In this document: in pieces, positions 1-7,679 of the stretch
Layout of the letters: each line of letters starts with the position of its first letter
Numbering within the stretch: position 1 is the stretch's first letter
Origin: Paraburkholderia susongensis
GTDB lineage: Bacteria > Pseudomonadota > Gammaproteobacteria > Burkholderiales > Burkholderiaceae
DNA length: 64,000 nucleotides
Reading direction: 5' to 3'
NCBI RefSeq assembly: GCF_900177725.1
Contig: NZ_FXAT01000006.1
Span: 62,001-126,000 of the forward strand
Made by a program: the position numbers and the translations under genes
The notes under the pieces: model-generated
The model's database searches: none
What the model was told of the DNA's origin: nothing
What the model saw: the letters and a program-made list of their open reading frames with translations, nothing else

Positions 1-276
1 CTCGATTCGCTCACCAAGATCCAGTTGCAGGAGGTGCTTCTGAATCTCTGGCAGGCCAAGGCCAAGACCGTGATGCTCGTCACGCATGATCTCGGCGAAG
101 CGGTGGCGGTGTCGGACCGCGTGATCGTCATGAGCGCGCGTCCGGGGAGAATCGTGGCGGATATCCGTATCGATCTTCCTCGCCCCCGCTCCGTGAAGTC
201 CTTGCAGAAGGATCCGGCGTTTCACACTCTGCATGCCGAGGTGTGGAAGCGTTTGGACGAGGCGATGAGTGCTTGA
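1..276 (+). CDS. ABC transporter ATP-binding protein, nitrate/taurine type (5' truncated)
   Basis: C-terminal about 91 codons of an ATPase whose start lies before the window. The visible part opens at the D-loop (LDSLTK) and carries the H-loop in VTHDLGEAV, followed by the DRVIVMSARPGRI stretch typical of SsuB/TauB/NrtD-like ATPases. The Walker A, signature and Walker B motifs are outside the window. The permease starts 10 bp after the stop, so the two form one importer. The binding protein is not seen and may lie upstream. The position at the head of a catabolic cluster suggests uptake of an aromatic or sulfonate-like acid; the substrate is inference. Confidence 0.9.
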   Translation, partial: LDSLTKIQLQEVLLNLWQAKAKTVMLVTHDLGEAVAVSDRVIVMSARPGRIVADIRIDLPRPRSVKSLQKDPAFHTLHAEVWKRLDEAMSA

Positions 277-286
277 GGGAGCGACG

Positions 287-1042
287 ATGAATACAGCAAC
301 GAAAACGGCCATCGACAGAGGCGTGGCTCTGCTCGCGTTGGTGTGCGTGTGGCAGATCGCGGCGTCGCGAGGCTGGATCGACCAGCTTCTGATCGGCAGT
401 CCGATGGGGATTGCCGTCTATCTTCGCGACAATCTTTTCAAGGACGGCGCGCTGCTGATCGATTTCGGATGGACCATGCTGGGCACGCTGATCTCCTTTG
501 TGCTGGGGATGGTCGCGGCCGTCGTGACCGGCGTGCTGTTCGTGATGAGTCCTCGTCTCGAGCGGGCGTTCGAGCCGATACTCGCGGCCGTGAATTCGAT
601 GCCGCGAATCGCGCTCGCGCCGCTTTTCCTGATCTGGTTCGGCCTGGGGCTTGCCTCGAAGATCGCAATCGGATTCAGCCTGTGCTACTTCATCGTTCTG
701 TCGAGCACGGTGGCGGGGGGGCGCAGCGTCAGCCAGGACCACCTTACGCTTGCGTCGACCCTCGGGGCTAGTGCGTGGCGCAAGTTCGTCCACTTCACGC
801 TACCCACCGCGGTTCCGACGATCTTCACCGGTCTGCGGCTGGGATTGGTGTATTCGCTGCTCGGTGTCGTCGGCGGAGAGATCATCGCCTCGGAGCATGG
901 GCTGGGTCAGCAGCTAAGCCTGCTGTCGTCGCAGTTCAACACCAATGGCGTGCTCGGCATTCTTTTGCTTCTCGCGTTGACCGGCGCCAGTATCAACGGC
1001 TTGATGAACGTGCTCGAGAACACGCTGCTGCGCTGGAGGTAA
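287..1042 (+). CDS. ABC transporter permease, SsuC/TauC type
   Basis: Inner-membrane permease of the BPD_transp_1 family, 251 aa from ATG 287, which has the ribosome site GAGGGAG just upstream. A GTG at 269 would add six residues but has no such site. Several hydrophobic segments are visible, beginning with GVALLALVCVWQIAA. The EAA-type cytoplasmic loop lies around STLGASAWRKFVHFTLP, where it would dock on the ATPase. Only 10 bp follow the ATPase stop, and the class II aldolase starts 3 bp after this stop, so the genes are almost certainly co-transcribed. The family imports nitrate, taurine, sulfonates or aromatic acids; which one applies here cannot be told. Confidence 0.93.
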   Translation: MNTATKTAIDRGVALLALVCVWQIAASRGWIDQLLIGSPMGIAVYLRDNLFKDGALLIDFGWTMLGTLISFVLGMVAAVVTGVLFVMSPRLERAFEPILAAVNSMPRIALAPLFLIWFGLGLASKIAIGFSLCYFIVLSSTVAGGRSVSQDHLTLASTLGASAWRKFVHFTLPTAVPTIFTGLRLGLVYSLLGVVGGEIIASEHGLGQQLSLLSSQFNTNGVLGILLLLALTGASINGLMNVLENTLLRWR

Positions 1043-1045
1043 TTC

Positions 1046-1819
1046 ATGTCCTGTATTCATCATGAGCGGTGCGGCCAGGCCGGCGAGTACACCGATGAGG
1101 TTTGGCGACGCCGCGTCGAGCTGGCGGCCGCCTATCGCCTGACGGCCCTGTTCAAATGGGATGACCTGGTTGCCACTCATATCAGCGCGCGCGTGCCTGG
1201 GACAACTGATCAGTTTCTGATCAACCCGTATGGGCTGCTTTTTGAGGAAGTCACCGCGTCGAGCCTCATTACCGTGGATATCGACGGGAGAAAGCTCGAC
1301 GAGTCGCCGTACGAGGTCAATCCGGCAGGCTTCACGATTCATAGCGCGATTCACGCCGCGCGGCACGACGCGGAGTGCGTGATGCACACGCATACGCTGA
1401 ATGGCACGGCCGTATCGGCACAGGTGGAAGGTGTTCTTCCCTTGTCCCAGCAGTCGATGCTCGTGCTGCAAAGTTTGGGTTACCACGATTACGAAGGCAT
1501 CGCTCTGCGCGACGATGAAAAACCCCGGCTTGTCCAATCGCTCGGCAGCAACGATTTTCTTATGCTGCGCAACCACGGTCTTCTGACTGTCGGGAGGAGC
1601 GTAGGCGAAGCGTTCATCTTCATGTACCTCTTTGAAGCAGTCTGCAGCATTCAGGTGCGTGCACTGGCGGGGGCGCGGCCTTTGAACCATATCGACTCCT
1701 CGATCATCGCGACCGCGCGCGAGCAGGTCAAAGCCGCCACGCAAGGGCAAGGCGCTGCGATGGCATGGCCGAGCCTGCTCAGGCGTCTCGACAGGCAACT
1801 TCCCGGCTACGACACCTGA
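1046..1819 (+). CDS. class II aldolase/adducin family protein
   Basis: A 257-aa member of the class II aldolase/adducin N-terminal fold family (fuculose-phosphate aldolase, ribulose-5-phosphate epimerase and related decarboxylases). The zinc-site histidines are visible in VMHTHTLNGTAV and in LMLRNHGLL. The start ATG 1046 follows a strong GGAGGT site. Family members cleave or decarboxylate hydroxylated keto acids using a divalent metal. Together with the next gene, a D-2-hydroxyacid dehydrogenase, it plausibly processes a short hydroxy- or keto-acid made late in the cluster's pathway. The exact reaction is unknown. Confidence 0.88.
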   Translation: MSCIHHERCGQAGEYTDEVWRRRVELAAAYRLTALFKWDDLVATHISARVPGTTDQFLINPYGLLFEEVTASSLITVDIDGRKLDESPYEVNPAGFTIHSAIHAARHDAECVMHTHTLNGTAVSAQVEGVLPLSQQSMLVLQSLGYHDYEGIALRDDEKPRLVQSLGSNDFLMLRNHGLLTVGRSVGEAFIFMYLFEAVCSIQVRALAGARPLNHIDSSIIATAREQVKAATQGQGAAMAWPSLLRRLDRQLPGYDT

Positions 1820-1864
1820 TTTCCGGTCCCATGCAAGAGGGCTGCCGCTCATGAGAGGAGTGCC

Positions 1865-2863
1865 TTGAAACCGAAGATTCTTGTCACGCATAGCATCGAG
1901 GCGAGTGCGCTGCAGCGGCTCGCACAGGTATTCGAGGTGGATTTCCGCGACAGCAAAGCCGGACTCGACCGCACGACACTGATCGCCGCGCTGCGGGACA
2001 AGCAGGGAGCCATTCTCTGCCCGTATGACCGCGTCGATGACGGCGTGCTTGCGGCGGTCGACGATCTGCGGGTCCTGTGCAATACGTCGGCTGGTTTCAA
2101 CAATCTCGACATCGCGGCCTGCACGCGGCATGGCGTGCTGTGCACGAATACGCCCGACGTGACGACCGGGACCACGGCGGACTTCGCGTTCGGCCTGCTT
2201 CTCGCCGCGGCGCGCCGGATCGTCGAAGCCGACGAATGTGTACGGCAGGGGCGCTGGGACGCATCCACCTACGAGCGATTCATGAGCCTCGATGTTCACG
2301 GAAAAACACTGGGCATTCTCGGCATGGGGCGCATCGGACGCGCCATTGCGCGCAGGGCGGCGCTCGGCTTCGGCATGCGCGTGCTCTATCACTCCCGCTC
2401 CCGCATGTGTGAGGAGAGCGAGCGGGAAATCGCCGCCGGGTACGTGAGCAAGCCGGAGCTGTTGCGGCGCTCCGATCACCTGATCGTTGCCCTGCCATAC
2501 ACGCCTGAGACACATCACGTCATAGGTGCGCAGGAGATCGGCATGATGCGTCCTACGGCGACGCTGATCAACATAGGCAGAGGTGGCCTCGTCGACGATC
2601 ATGCGTTGGCCATGGCGCTCAAGGAAAGGCGCCTCGCGGCGGCGGGGCTCGATGTCTTCGAAGGGGAGCCGGCGATCGAACCGCTGCTGCGCTCCTTGCC
2701 GAACGTCGTCCTGACACCGCACATCGCGAGCGCGACCTTCAGCACGCGATCGGCGATGGTCCACCTCGCGGTGGACAACCTGATCGCGGCCCTCGGGCAA
2801 CCGGGTGGCGTCCGTTTGCCGCCGACGCCGATCAACCCCGAGGTGCTCCCGGCGCAAGTCTGA
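1865..2863 (+). CDS. NAD(P)-dependent D-2-hydroxyacid dehydrogenase (glyoxylate/hydroxypyruvate/2-ketogluconate reductase type)
   Basis: A 332-aa D-isomer 2-hydroxyacid dehydrogenase. The Rossmann glycine motif is GILGMGRIGRAIA. The catalytic Arg is in NIGRGGLVDD, the Glu in DVFEGEP and the His in LTPHIASATFS. The signature CNTSAGFNNLDI also fits GhrB/TkrA-like reductases. I use TTG 1865 because GAGAGGAG sits just upstream and no ATG in frame is better placed. It interconverts 2-oxo and D-2-hydroxy acids with NAD(P)H. It follows the aldolase gene by 45 bp and is last in this plus-strand run, convergent with the IclR gene. Confidence 0.92.
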   Translation: MKPKILVTHSIEASALQRLAQVFEVDFRDSKAGLDRTTLIAALRDKQGAILCPYDRVDDGVLAAVDDLRVLCNTSAGFNNLDIAACTRHGVLCTNTPDVTTGTTADFAFGLLLAAARRIVEADECVRQGRWDASTYERFMSLDVHGKTLGILGMGRIGRAIARRAALGFGMRVLYHSRSRMCEESEREIAAGYVSKPELLRRSDHLIVALPYTPETHHVIGAQEIGMMRPTATLINIGRGGLVDDHALAMALKERRLAAAGLDVFEGEPAIEPLLRSLPNVVLTPHIASATFSTRSAMVHLAVDNLIAALGQPGGVRLPPTPINPEVLPAQV

Positions 2864-2888
2864 TTCGCCGCCACTGCTGGGCCCGGGT

Positions 2889-3689
2889 TTATCCCGTGTG
2901 ACCCAGCTCGCGCGAAACGCGTTTCGCGGCCTGCATGACGATGGGCGCGAGGTTACGCATCATCGCTTCGGGCATGCGTTCGCCGGGTGCCCCGACGCTG
3001 ATCGCGGCGACGGCTTCGCCGCGGCTGTTGAAGATGGGTGCTGCGACCCCGTGCGCGCCGCCGCTCCATTCGCCGCGATTGATCGCATATCCCTTGCGCC
3101 GTACGCGTTCGAACTCGTGCTCGACTGCTTCACGCATGGTGAGCGTCTGCGGCGTGAGCTTTTCGAGGCTTCCGACGATCCTGTCGATGATGTCGATGGG
3201 GGCATAGGCCAGCATCGCCTTGCCCGTCGCCATGTAGAACGCGGGCGCCCGGTCGCCTGGCCTCGTGTGAGCGCGCACGGGCTGTGGACTGTCGATGACG
3301 TCGATATACAGCACCTCGACTCCGTCGAGAATCGACAGGAGCACGGTTTCGCGCGTTTGTTCGGCGAGCTCGCGCATGGCGGCCGTCGCGGCGCCGCGCA
3401 GATCGATGCGATTCGCCACGCGTTGGCCCAGCTCCCAGATCTTCAGCGTGCACTCGTATTCCCCAGTGGGCGTCTGGCGCACCCAGTCGAGCCCGCGCAT
3501 CACCTGCAGCAGACGGTGCACGCCGCTCTTCGGCATATCCATATGCCGTGCGAGCGTTGTGATGCCGAGCGGGGCATCGTCGCTGGACAATAGTTCGAGC
3601 AGCGCGAGCCCTTTGGGCAGCGAGCCGGATGGCGCAGACGCGACTTCGTCCTGCGCTTCAGTGCGAGGTGGGTTCATTCGTGTTGACAT
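2889..3689 (-). CDS. IclR family transcriptional regulator
   Basis: A 266-aa IclR-type regulator from the ATG at 3689, which has AGGAAG about 11 bases upstream. A GTG at 3701 abuts that site too closely. The N-terminal winged helix lies around LPKGLALLELLSSDDAPLGI and the recognition region contains MPKSGVHRLLQ. The C-terminal effector domain has the expected RAHTRPGDRAPAFYMATGKAMLA and INRGEWSGGAHGVAAPI blocks. It is divergent from the flavin reductase/NicX-like genes, with paired palindromes between, so it probably senses the cluster's aromatic substrate or an intermediate. Whether it activates or represses cannot be read from sequence. Confidence 0.93.
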   Translation of the reverse strand: MSTRMNPPRTEAQDEVASAPSGSLPKGLALLELLSSDDAPLGITTLARHMDMPKSGVHRLLQVMRGLDWVRQTPTGEYECTLKIWELGQRVANRIDLRGAATAAMRELAEQTRETVLLSILDGVEVLYIDVIDSPQPVRAHTRPGDRAPAFYMATGKAMLAYAPIDIIDRIVGSLEKLTPQTLTMREAVEHEFERVRRKGYAINRGEWSGGAHGVAAPIFNSRGEAVAAISVGAPGERMPEAMMRNLAPIVMQAAKRVSRELGHTG

Positions 3690-3708
3690 TCGTTTGAGCA
3701 CTTCCTAT

Positions 3709-3740
3709 TATGTTCACATAGTCTGAATGATGTTCATCAT
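3709..3740. promoter_or_regulatory. paired palindromes in the IclR/flavin-reductase divergent promoter
   Basis: TATG-TTCA-CATA lies at 3709-3720 and ATGATG-TT-CATCAT at 3727-3740. Both are perfect inverted repeats sharing the core ATGTTCA, with their starts 18 bp apart. They sit between the IclR start (3689, minus) and the flavin reductase start (3781, plus), where an IclR dimer would be expected to control both directions. Assignment to this regulator is inference. Confidence 0.6.
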
Positions 3741-3780
3741 AGTGGAACGGTAAAAAATTTCAACCCGATGCAGGTGAGAA

Positions 3781-4332
3781 ATGAGCATAAGTGAAAGTGC
3801 ATCTTTGCAGATATATCCGGAAGATCTGCCGTTGCGGGACAGTTGGGACCGCGGCGTCCTGCGCCGAACGTTCGGCCGCTTCGCCACCGGTGTCACCGTC
3901 ATCACTACGCGCGCGCAGGACGGCCGCAGCATCGGGCTGACCGCGAACTCCTTCAATACCCTGTCGCTCGATCCCGCGCTGGTGCTGTGGAGCCTTGGCA
4001 CCGCGCAGGGTAGCTCCGCCATCTTCAGGAACAGCTCTCACTTTGCAATCAACATTCTCTCGGCGGAGCAGATCGAGCTGTCGCGTCGTTTCGCGAGTCC
4101 GGTAGCGGACCGGTTCGCGGGCGTGGATTACGTCGAGGACGGTCTTGCCGCGCCCCTGATCAAAGGCTGCGCCGCCTGGCTCGTCTGCCGCCGGCGCGAG
4201 CATATCGAGTTCGGTGACCATCTGCTCTTCATCGGCGAGGTCGAGGTGTTGGGCACGACGAACGTGCCGCCGCTGCTGTTCCATGATTGCGATTACACGT
4301 TCACCCGCGGCGCGACGCTGGCACAGGCTTGA
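3781..4332 (+). CDS. flavin reductase family protein (HpaC-like)
   Basis: A 183-aa flavin-reductase-like domain protein, the usual size for the small NAD(P)H:FMN/FAD reductase of two-component monooxygenases. Conserved blocks include RRTFGRFATGVTVIT, GLTANSFNTLSLDPALVLWSL, the HFAINILSAEQ segment and a C-terminal HDCDYTFTRG. Such enzymes pass reduced flavin to a separate oxygenase. The likely partner here is the acyl-CoA-dehydrogenase-like flavoprotein at 5570-6808, since no other oxygenase of that type is nearby. The start ATG 3781 has AGGTGAG upstream. The gene stops 20 bp before the NicX-like gene and is probably co-transcribed with it. Confidence 0.9.
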   Translation: MSISESASLQIYPEDLPLRDSWDRGVLRRTFGRFATGVTVITTRAQDGRSIGLTANSFNTLSLDPALVLWSLGTAQGSSAIFRNSSHFAINILSAEQIELSRRFASPVADRFAGVDYVEDGLAAPLIKGCAAWLVCRRREHIEFGDHLLFIGEVEVLGTTNVPPLLFHDCDYTFTRGATLAQA

Positions 4333-4352
4333 GATCGACGGAGAAAAATGAA

Positions 4353-5411
4353 ATGCACAGGAGTGGTGTCGAGAGTAAATGGATTCGCAGTTTCGCGCAG
4401 CAATTCTCCGCTTGCGGGGTCGGCCCCAGAACCGTGGCTGCGATCCTGTGCGAAACAGGCTCGCGCACGGAGAACGTCGTCGCCAGCCGACATGCGCTCG
4501 CCGAGCTCGGGGCGTCGCAATTTCTCGTCGAAGTGCCCACGCCCGTGCAGTCGGAGCGTGTTCCAGTGCGCTCGACGGGAGCATCCGACGCGGTGCAGGG
4601 CCTGAGGGGTGTGATCGCCGCGTTGTCGCACGCCGATATCGTGATTGACTGCACGGTAGAAGGAATGCTGCATGCGAAGGAGCTCGGTCAGATACTGGTG
4701 GGCGGCACGCGGCTCATGATGGTGAGCAACGAGCATCCGGAGATCCTCGAGCGCATCGGCGTCGATCCGGGGCTCGAGAGGCGAGTGAAGGCCGGCGTGT
4801 CGCGGCTCAGGCGTGCCAGGGAAATGCACGTCACCTCGGCTGCGGGCACCGATCTGCGAATTGCGATTGCCGGCTGTCCGCTGGGCGGCAACTGGGGCTA
4901 CTGCACCGAGCCGGGTACGCGCTCGCACTGGCCTGGCGGGTTGATTGCAGCCTTTCCGACGGCCGGCAGCGTCAATGGCACGCTGATTTTCGCGCCGGGC
5001 GACGCGAACCTGACTTTCAAGCGCTATTTCGAGTCCCACGTGAGCGTGCGGATCGAGCAGGACTACATTACCGCCATCGAGGGCGATGGGCTCGATGGGG
5101 AACTGCTGCGCAGCTATATCGCAGCATGGGGGGACCGCGAGGCGTATGCCGTCTCTCACGTCGGCTGGGGCATGAACGAGCGCGCCCGCTGGGACTCGAT
5201 GGTGATGTACGACAAGAACGATTTCAATGGCACCGAGCTTCGTGTGTTCGCAGGCAACTTCCTTTTTTCGACAGGAGCCAACGAGCACGCCGGCCGCTTC
5301 ACCAAGGGCCACTTCGACCTGCCGATGCGAAACTGCACGATCGCGCTCGACGGCGAGGTGATCGTGGACAAGGGTGTGCTCAAGGGCGAACTCGCTTCCT
5401 CCGAGAACTAA
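4353..5411 (+). CDS. NicX-like Fe(II)-dependent ring-cleavage dioxygenase (2,5-dihydroxypyridine 5,6-dioxygenase family)
   Basis: A 352-aa protein that I recognise as related to Pseudomonas putida NicX (about 350 aa), which cleaves 2,5-dihydroxypyridine to N-formylmaleamate. The iron ligands recalled for NicX (His265, His318, Asp320) have clear counterparts: His269 in VSHVGWG, then His320 and Asp322 in GHFDLPMRN. The block GNFLFSTG is also shared, as is the SAAGTDLR segment in the middle. The fold is that of the M29 aminopeptidases, so automatic annotation may call it a leucyl aminopeptidase. The start ATG 4353 has GGAG nine bases upstream. No nicF- or nicE-like gene is near, so the true substrate may be another hydroxylated N-heterocycle or aminoaromatic. 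Confidence 0.8.
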   Translation: MHRSGVESKWIRSFAQQFSACGVGPRTVAAILCETGSRTENVVASRHALAELGASQFLVEVPTPVQSERVPVRSTGASDAVQGLRGVIAALSHADIVIDCTVEGMLHAKELGQILVGGTRLMMVSNEHPEILERIGVDPGLERRVKAGVSRLRRAREMHVTSAAGTDLRIAIAGCPLGGNWGYCTEPGTRSHWPGGLIAAFPTAGSVNGTLIFAPGDANLTFKRYFESHVSVRIEQDYITAIEGDGLDGELLRSYIAAWGDREAYAVSHVGWGMNERARWDSMVMYDKNDFNGTELRVFAGNFLFSTGANEHAGRFTKGHFDLPMRNCTIALDGEVIVDKGVLKGELASSEN

Positions 5412-5530
5412 AGGAATCCTGATTGAACTTGACGCGCGGCTCATCGAGACGACATTTCCGATGCCATCAGGCTCGGTGGTGAAATTTTTTTCAGACCTAC
5501 GATTAGTAATACTTAAAAACAGATTATATC

Positions 5531-5549
5531 GTCACGAAGAGACCGTGAC
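5531..5549. promoter_or_regulatory. inverted repeat upstream of the ACAD-like gene
   Basis: GTCACG at 5531-5536 and CGTGAC at 5544-5549 form a perfect 6-bp inverted repeat with a 7-base spacer. It lies 21 bp before the start at 5570, in a 158-bp AT-rich gap (5412-5569) with TTATAT just upstream as a possible -10 element. It may be an operator or a short leader hairpin. It suggests that the ACAD-hydrolase-NIPSNAP-ligase genes have their own promoter. Confidence 0.45.
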
Positions 5550-5569
5550 ATATCCCAGAGGGACTAAGA

Positions 5570-6808
5570 ATGCACTTCGACCTGAGCAAAAAGCAGCAGC
5601 AACTGATCGCAACGGCGCGTGAACTCGGCCAATACAACTTTGCAAAACGCGCGAGCCACTACGACCGTGAAGCGATTTTTCCGACCGAGAACTACCAGGA
5701 TCTGCGCCAGGCCGGCTTCCTGAAGCTTTGCGTGCCTGAGGAGTACGGTGGCCTCGGTGCCGACTATCAGACCTACATGCTCGTGGCGGCGGAGATAGGC
5801 CGCTGGTGCGGGGCCACGGCGCTCACCTTCAACATGCATACCTGCGCGACCATGTACGCCGGCCTCATGCTCGACGCCTATCCGCTCACGGAGCAGCAGC
5901 GTGCCGATCAGCACCGGCGCCGCCTGCATCATTTCGGCCGTATCGTCGAGGAGGGCAAGCTTTATTCGCAGCCGTTCTCCGAAGGTGGAGAGGATTGGAC
6001 TCAGCGTCCCTACGCCACTTCGGCAAGGCGCGTCGATGGCGGTTGGCTCCTCAATGGCAAGAAGATTTTTGCTTCCCTGTCCGGCGCGGCGGATTTTCAC
6101 GGCATCACCTGCACGGAAATCCGCGAGGATGGCATGCCGCCGACGTTCCAGGACACGGTGTACCTCGCCGTCGATCAGAACAGCCCCGGCTTCGAGATCA
6201 CCGGAAACTGGGATCCGCTCGGTATGCGTGGCACGGTCTCGCGCACCTTGATCATGAAGGACGTGTTCGTGCCGGACAACGAAGAAGTGATGCCGAGGGG
6301 CACGTACTTCGACATGCGCAAGCTCTGGCCGCACGGCTTCATCACGGTGAATCCCGCTTACATGGGCATTGCCGAAGCTGCGGTGGATTTCACGATCAAA
6401 TACCTGCGTGGCGAGATCGAAGGCATGCCGCCCGTGCGGCGCCGGCACTATCCGACCAAACGGATGGCCGTCGCCCAGCTTCAGATCATGCTGGAGCAGA
6501 CACGCGCGCTTTACCACCGCGTGATCAGCGACGCGCGCCCCAACCCGGACAAGGCGGACATCATCCGCATGTACGCGGGTCACTACACCGTGATGGAAAA
6601 CAGCAACGAGATCTGCCAGCTCGCGATCCGCACGTGCGGCGGTCAGGCGATGCTCAAGTCGCTGCCGCTCGAACGCATGTATCGCGACAGCCGTTGCGGC
6701 GCGCTGATGCTGCCGTTCACGGCGGAAATCTGTCTCGACCGGATCGGCTACCTCTCCCTCTACTCGATGGAGGAGTTCGAAAATCTCCCGGCGCCCAAGG
6801 CGGATTGA
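5570..6808 (+). CDS. acyl-CoA dehydrogenase-like flavoprotein lacking the usual catalytic Glu
   Basis: A 412-aa protein with the acyl-CoA dehydrogenase fold. The N-terminal helical domain includes LCVPEEYGGLGADYQTYML, the central beta domain has NGKKIFASLSGAADF, and the C-terminal helical domain has IRTCGGQAMLKSLPLERMYRD. In ordinary members the last block reads like RIYEGTSEI with the catalytic Glu. Here the equivalent stretch is ALMLPFTAEI (about residues 378-387), with Pro where Glu is expected. It may therefore use another base, or act as a flavin-dependent monooxygenase supplied by the reductase at 3781. The hydrolase gene starts one base after this stop. The substrate is presumably the CoA thioester made by the ligase at 8004. 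Confidence 0.85.
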   Translation: MHFDLSKKQQQLIATARELGQYNFAKRASHYDREAIFPTENYQDLRQAGFLKLCVPEEYGGLGADYQTYMLVAAEIGRWCGATALTFNMHTCATMYAGLMLDAYPLTEQQRADQHRRRLHHFGRIVEEGKLYSQPFSEGGEDWTQRPYATSARRVDGGWLLNGKKIFASLSGAADFHGITCTEIREDGMPPTFQDTVYLAVDQNSPGFEITGNWDPLGMRGTVSRTLIMKDVFVPDNEEVMPRGTYFDMRKLWPHGFITVNPAYMGIAEAAVDFTIKYLRGEIEGMPPVRRRHYPTKRMAVAQLQIMLEQTRALYHRVISDARPNPDKADIIRMYAGHYTVMENSNEICQLAIRTCGGQAMLKSLPLERMYRDSRCGALMLPFTAEICLDRIGYLSLYSMEEFENLPAPKAD

Positions 6809-6809
6809 G

Positions 6810-7679
6810 ATGGCGGCCGGCGTACTGCAGCCCGAATCCATCCGCGTGCCCGGTACGCCTGCGCTCGCGCTCCTGCAGGCAGGTCAGGGCGAACTCGTGC
6901 TGTTCCTGCATGGAGTGGGCGGCAACAAGTTCAACTGGGCGCGCGAGGTGCGTGTTTTCTCGCGGTATTTTCACGCTGTCGCGTGGGACATGCGGGGCTA
7001 CGGCGAGAGCGACGACTACGAAGGTCCACTGCGCTTCGAGGATTTGAGTGCCGACATCCTGCGAATCCTCGCCTACTTCGGGGTTCAGCAGGTCCATCTG
7101 GTCGGTCTCTCGATGGGTGGGCGCATTGCCTTCGATTTTCTGCATCGCCACCCGGAACGGGTGCGCACGCTCACCGTCTGCTCGGCGAGCCACCGTGCGG
7201 CGGAGATGTCGCCGGAGCGGCGCGCGGCCTTTCTCGCGAGCCGCCTGCGTCCGCTCAGGGAGGAGGGGAAAACGCCCGCCGACATTGCGGCCGACGTCGC
7301 GCGATCGCTGGTCGGTCCCCACGCTTCGGTGGAAGCTTATGAAGCATTGGTCGAGAGCATGTGCATGCTGCGCGCGGAGAGCTACATGAAGGCATTGGAG
7401 GCCGTGTCGACCTACGAGGGTGGGATCCCGCTCGAATCGATCCGGGTGCCGACGAACGTGGTGGCCGCGAGCGACGACCGCCTGATTCCGGCTGATGTCA
7501 TGCGGCCGATGGCGCAGCGCATTCCGGGCAGCGTGTATCAGGAGATCACGGATTGCGGCCATCTCTCCAATCTCGAGCGGCCATACGCTTTCGAAAGAGC
7601 CGTGCTCGGCTTCCTGCTGAAGCATGCCGAAGCGAAGCAGGGCGTGCCGGTACATGGCGGGAGAGAGACTGCCCGATGA
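6810..7679 (+). CDS. alpha/beta hydrolase (PcaD/NicD-like)
   Basis: A 289-aa alpha/beta hydrolase. The oxyanion-hole motif is HGVGG (34-38). The nucleophile elbow is GLSMGG with Ser101. The acid is Asp222 or Asp223 in ASDDRLIP, and the His is His251 in DCGHLSN, so the triad is complete. Relatives include 3-oxoadipate enol-lactonase, C-C bond hydrolases and NicD, the N-formylmaleamate deformylase that acts right after NicX. Beside a NicX-like dioxygenase, removal of a formyl or ring-fission group is a reasonable guess. Its start is one base after the ACAD-like stop, and its stop overlaps the NIPSNAP start (ATGA), which implies translational coupling. Confidence 0.9.
   Translation: MAAGVLQPESIRVPGTPALALLQAGQGELVLFLHGVGGNKFNWAREVRVFSRYFHAVAWDMRGYGESDDYEGPLRFEDLSADILRILAYFGVQQVHLVGLSMGGRIAFDFLHRHPERVRTLTVCSASHRAAEMSPERRAAFLASRLRPLREEGKTPADIAADVARSLVGPHASVEAYEALVESMCMLRAESYMKALEAVSTYEGGIPLESIRVPTNVVAASDDRLIPADVMRPMAQRIPGSVYQEITDCGHLSNLERPYAFERAVLGFLLKHAEAKQGVPVHGGRETAR

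Noticed and set aside
914..2857. Long open frame on the minus strand covering the aldolase and dehydrogenase genes
   Set aside because: It is antisense to two genes with clear family motifs, and its Arg/His/Ala-rich translation matches nothing; this is typical in high-GC DNA. The same applies to long frames antisense to 5570-6808, 43133-45052 and 61425-62879.
4353..5411. Leucyl aminopeptidase (M29) annotation
   Set aside because: Spacing and context of the His-His-Asp set and the GNFLFSTG block match NicX-type dioxygenases better, and the surroundings are aromatic catabolism.
7553..7675. N-terminal extension of the NIPSNAP protein
   Set aside because: It overlaps the hydrolase 3' end and the extra residues are Arg-rich and unconserved; the protein clearly starts MIYELRTYTL at 7676.
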